From: Lachnospiraceae bacterium KGMB03038
GTDB lineage: Bacteria > Bacillota > Clostridia > Lachnospirales > Lachnospiraceae
NCBI GenBank assembly: GCA_007361935.1
Contig: CP041667.1
Coordinates: 2,446,501 to 2,510,500, forward strand
Reading direction: 5' to 3'
Length of the DNA: 64,000 nucleotides
Shown piece after piece: positions 62,385 through 64,000 of the stretch. The stretch's first letter is position 1. Each line of letters starts with the position of its first letter. The notes beneath the pieces were generated by a model. It was given only the letters and a program-made list of their open reading frames with translations, was not told the DNA's origin and searched no databases. A program made the position numbers and the translations under genes.

Positions 62385-63352
62385 ACATCCCCCTGTCCAC
62401 GCAGCATCCTTTCAATCTCCGCCGGTTCCGGCATGGAACGGATCGCGCCCTTCTTCATTGTGATCAGAGCGGCTCCCGCATTAGCGTAAGAAAGGATCTC
62501 TCCCAGCGTTTCTTCATTCAGATCTTTCATCCCATATTTCAGCAGGCCGTGGATGGCGCAGCCGCAGAAGGTATCGCCGGCCCCTGTGGTATCGACCGCC
62601 CGGACCCGGAATCCGCTTCTTTCCACCTTAAGATCTTTGAAATAAGCCCTGCTTCCATCTTTTCCCATGGTCAGAAAGATCACCGGAATCTGGTACTTTT
62701 CCTGGAGATAGCGAATTCCTTCCTCATAATCTTCCTTCCCTGATACGAACTGGATCTCATTATCTGAGATCTTCAACATATCACAGTACTGGAAGCCATA
62801 CTCCATCATTGCCTTGGCCTCCTCCAGGGAATTCCATAAAGGCGGCCTTAAATTAGGATCGAAGGTAATGAGACATCCTGCCTCTTTGGCTGTCTTCAGC
62901 GCCTTTTTCGTAGCTGTCCGCACCGGCTCGTCCGTCATTGACAGTGTGCCGAAATGAAAAACTTTAGAATTCCTGATCAGATCATAATCCACCTCATCTT
63001 CAGACAGCATCATATCCGCGCCGGGATTCCGGTAAAAAGAAAATTCCCGATCCCCATCCGGGAAGGTATGGACAAAGGCCAGCGTCGTATGGGTTTCCTC
63101 ATCCAGCACAAGGCCTTTGGAGCTGATGCCTAATTCCCCGATGGTCTCCTTTAACAGCCTTCCAAACTGATCCTTCCCTACTTTTCCAATAAACGCCGTC
63201 TTCCTGTCCAGTTTGTTGAGCATTGCCAGCACATTGCAGGGAGCACCTCCCGGACACGCCTCAAACAGTCCGTTTCCCTGCTCGCTCTGGCCGTTCTTTG
63301 GGAAATCCACCAGCAATTCTCCCAGCGCTGTCACATCATACATTTTCTCCAT
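62381..63352 (-). CDS. PfkB family carbohydrate kinase (fructokinase-like)
   Basis: 323 residues. Ribokinase/PfkB marks: GELLVDF, GGAPCNVLAML for the first PfkB signature, and VDTTGAGDTFCGCAIHGLL for the second with the catalytic Asp. The pattern is that of bacterial fructokinases (FPKNGQ-type start). It is an isolated gene, without a sugar transporter or hydrolase beside it in the window. The ATG at 63352 is 24 bases after the DUF368 gene's stop. Confidence 0.88.
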   Translation of the reverse strand: MEKMYDVTALGELLVDFPKNGQSEQGNGLFEACPGGAPCNVLAMLNKLDRKTAFIGKVGKDQFGRLLKETIGELGISSKGLVLDEETHTTLAFVHTFPDGDREFSFYRNPGADMMLSEDEVDYDLIRNSKVFHFGTLSMTDEPVRTATKKALKTAKEAGCLITFDPNLRPPLWNSLEEAKAMMEYGFQYCDMLKISDNEIQFVSGKEDYEEGIRYLQEKYQIPVIFLTMGKDGSRAYFKDLKVERSGFRVRAVDTTGAGDTFCGCAIHGLLKYGMKDLNEETLGEILSYANAGAALITMKKGAIRSMPEPAEIERMLRGQGDV

Positions 63353-63376
63353 GATCTACCCCTCCTGTTTTTCTCT

Positions 63377-64000
63377 CTAATCATCCCCCAGTTTGGACGC
63401 AATGAACCATCCGATCCCAAACGCCGCTGCTCCAGTCACGATCGCCAGAACGGAGAAGCCGCTCCAGTCTGTCTTTAAGAGGATCGCGATCGGGGAAGCC
63501 AGGATCAATCCCAGTATCGCCCAGTAAGCATGAGTCTCGGCACGCTGAAAAATAAACTCAATAATCTTGGCGATCAGAAAGATTCCCAGGATCACTCCGA
63601 TCCCAAAAGGAACCAATATCAGCATGTTCTCCACGATCACCGGCATATCCAAAGACAACGCCGCTTCTACGAAGTCGTTGATACTTTCCAGTATCGTATT
63701 ATAATATCCCAGGACCATCAGCATCATAGACCCGCTGACTCCAGGCACCACCATGGTTGCCGCGGCGATCACTCCCACGATCAAAAGTTTCAGAACATTG
63801 ATCAAGCTGAAACTAACGTCCGCCGCCGCCCCTTCTGCCTCTCCCATGAGAGCCATTCCCACTACGATCAGGAAAAACACCAGAAATGCCGCGATCATTC
63901 CCGGCTTTATGGTTTTCCCCTTGACATGGGTGAAAATGAACGGTACGCTGCCCGCGATCAATCCGCAGAATAGCAAATTCGTCTGGATCGGAAACATAGC
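63377..64000 (-). CDS. DUF368 family membrane protein (5' end outside the window)
   Basis: 207 C-terminal residues in an open frame to the edge. Six or seven membrane segments, and the diagnostic VVPGVSGSMMLMVLGYYNTIL, a repeat of the PGVSGG motif found near the N-terminus of this family. Its function has recently been connected with undecaprenyl phosphate translocation (PopT-type) in some bacteria, which is knowledge of the family and not evident here. The missing part should hold about 70-80 residues. Confidence 0.85.
   Translation of the reverse strand, partial: AMFPIQTNLLFCGLIAGSVPFIFTHVKGKTIKPGMIAAFLVFFLIVVGMALMGEAEGAAADVSFSLINVLKLLIVGVIAAATMVVPGVSGSMMLMVLGYYNTILESINDFVEAALSLDMPVIVENMLILVPFGIGVILGIFLIAKIIEFIFQRAETHAYWAILGLILASPIAILLKTDWSGFSVLAIVTGAAAFGIGWFIASKLGDD

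Overview
The window reads as a chromosomal segment of a Gram-positive anaerobe of the Clostridia, most likely a gut Lachnospiraceae. This is an inference from gene content: PolC, a phenylalanine T-box before pheST, a ThiT-type ECF component, a polyamine operon headed by an XRE-cupin regulator, and indolepyruvate:ferredoxin oxidoreductase beside phenylacetate-CoA ligases. Most genes lie on the minus strand. I saw no rRNA or tRNA gene, CRISPR array or intact insertion sequence.

Left part (1-7.2 kb), accessory and decaying: two activase-related proteins of the 2-hydroxyacyl-CoA dehydratase family, the first cut by the window edge. Then comes a run of gene remnants (alcohol dehydrogenase, esterase, two aldo/keto reductase pieces, the N-terminus of a TOTE-type primase gene), an intact AbiE-like toxin-antitoxin pair with a promoter-operator, a flavodoxin lipoprotein, a nitroreductase and a broken TetR gene.

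7.2-17 kb: a MarR-MATE efflux operon, a CadA-like metal ATPase with a separate metallochaperone and a divergent ArsR regulator, FtsH, a radical SAM protein, and a divergent protein that resembles that radical SAM enzyme but lacks its cluster cysteines. The ribosome-binding site and natural ATG of ftsH are one nucleotide out of frame with the body, across an A7 run.

17-34.7 kb: a pheS-pheT-sppA-RDD-queA-tetR series controlled by a T-box whose putative specifier is UUC; a polyamine operon (XRE-cupin, potABCD) that continues without a visible terminator into an unusual acetyltransferase-membrane fusion and ThiT; an unknown coiled-coil protein; HAD and BrkB genes; xpt; and an XRE/DUF3169 pair behind an array of palindromic operators. 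A 67-bp palindromic element occurs twice, once between pheS and pheT and once forming the 3' end of xpt.

35-45 kb: smpB, rnr and secG, then an aromatic-acid operon (two phenylacetate-CoA ligases, iorAB, two ACT proteins and a 53-residue cysteine protein) that should turn arylpyruvates into arylacetyl-CoA and arylacetate. Upstream lies a 170-bp stretch that folds almost completely into nested stems.

45-64 kb: Fic, YjbQ, a flavin-binding protein, glycine decarboxylase subunits gcvPA/gcvPB, an ATP-NAD kinase-like protein, mnmM, a LysR regulator, a YjiG/YjiH/amidohydrolase operon, polC and ispG, a small membrane protein with a divergent XRE regulator, a PfkB sugar kinase and a DUF368 membrane protein cut by the right edge.
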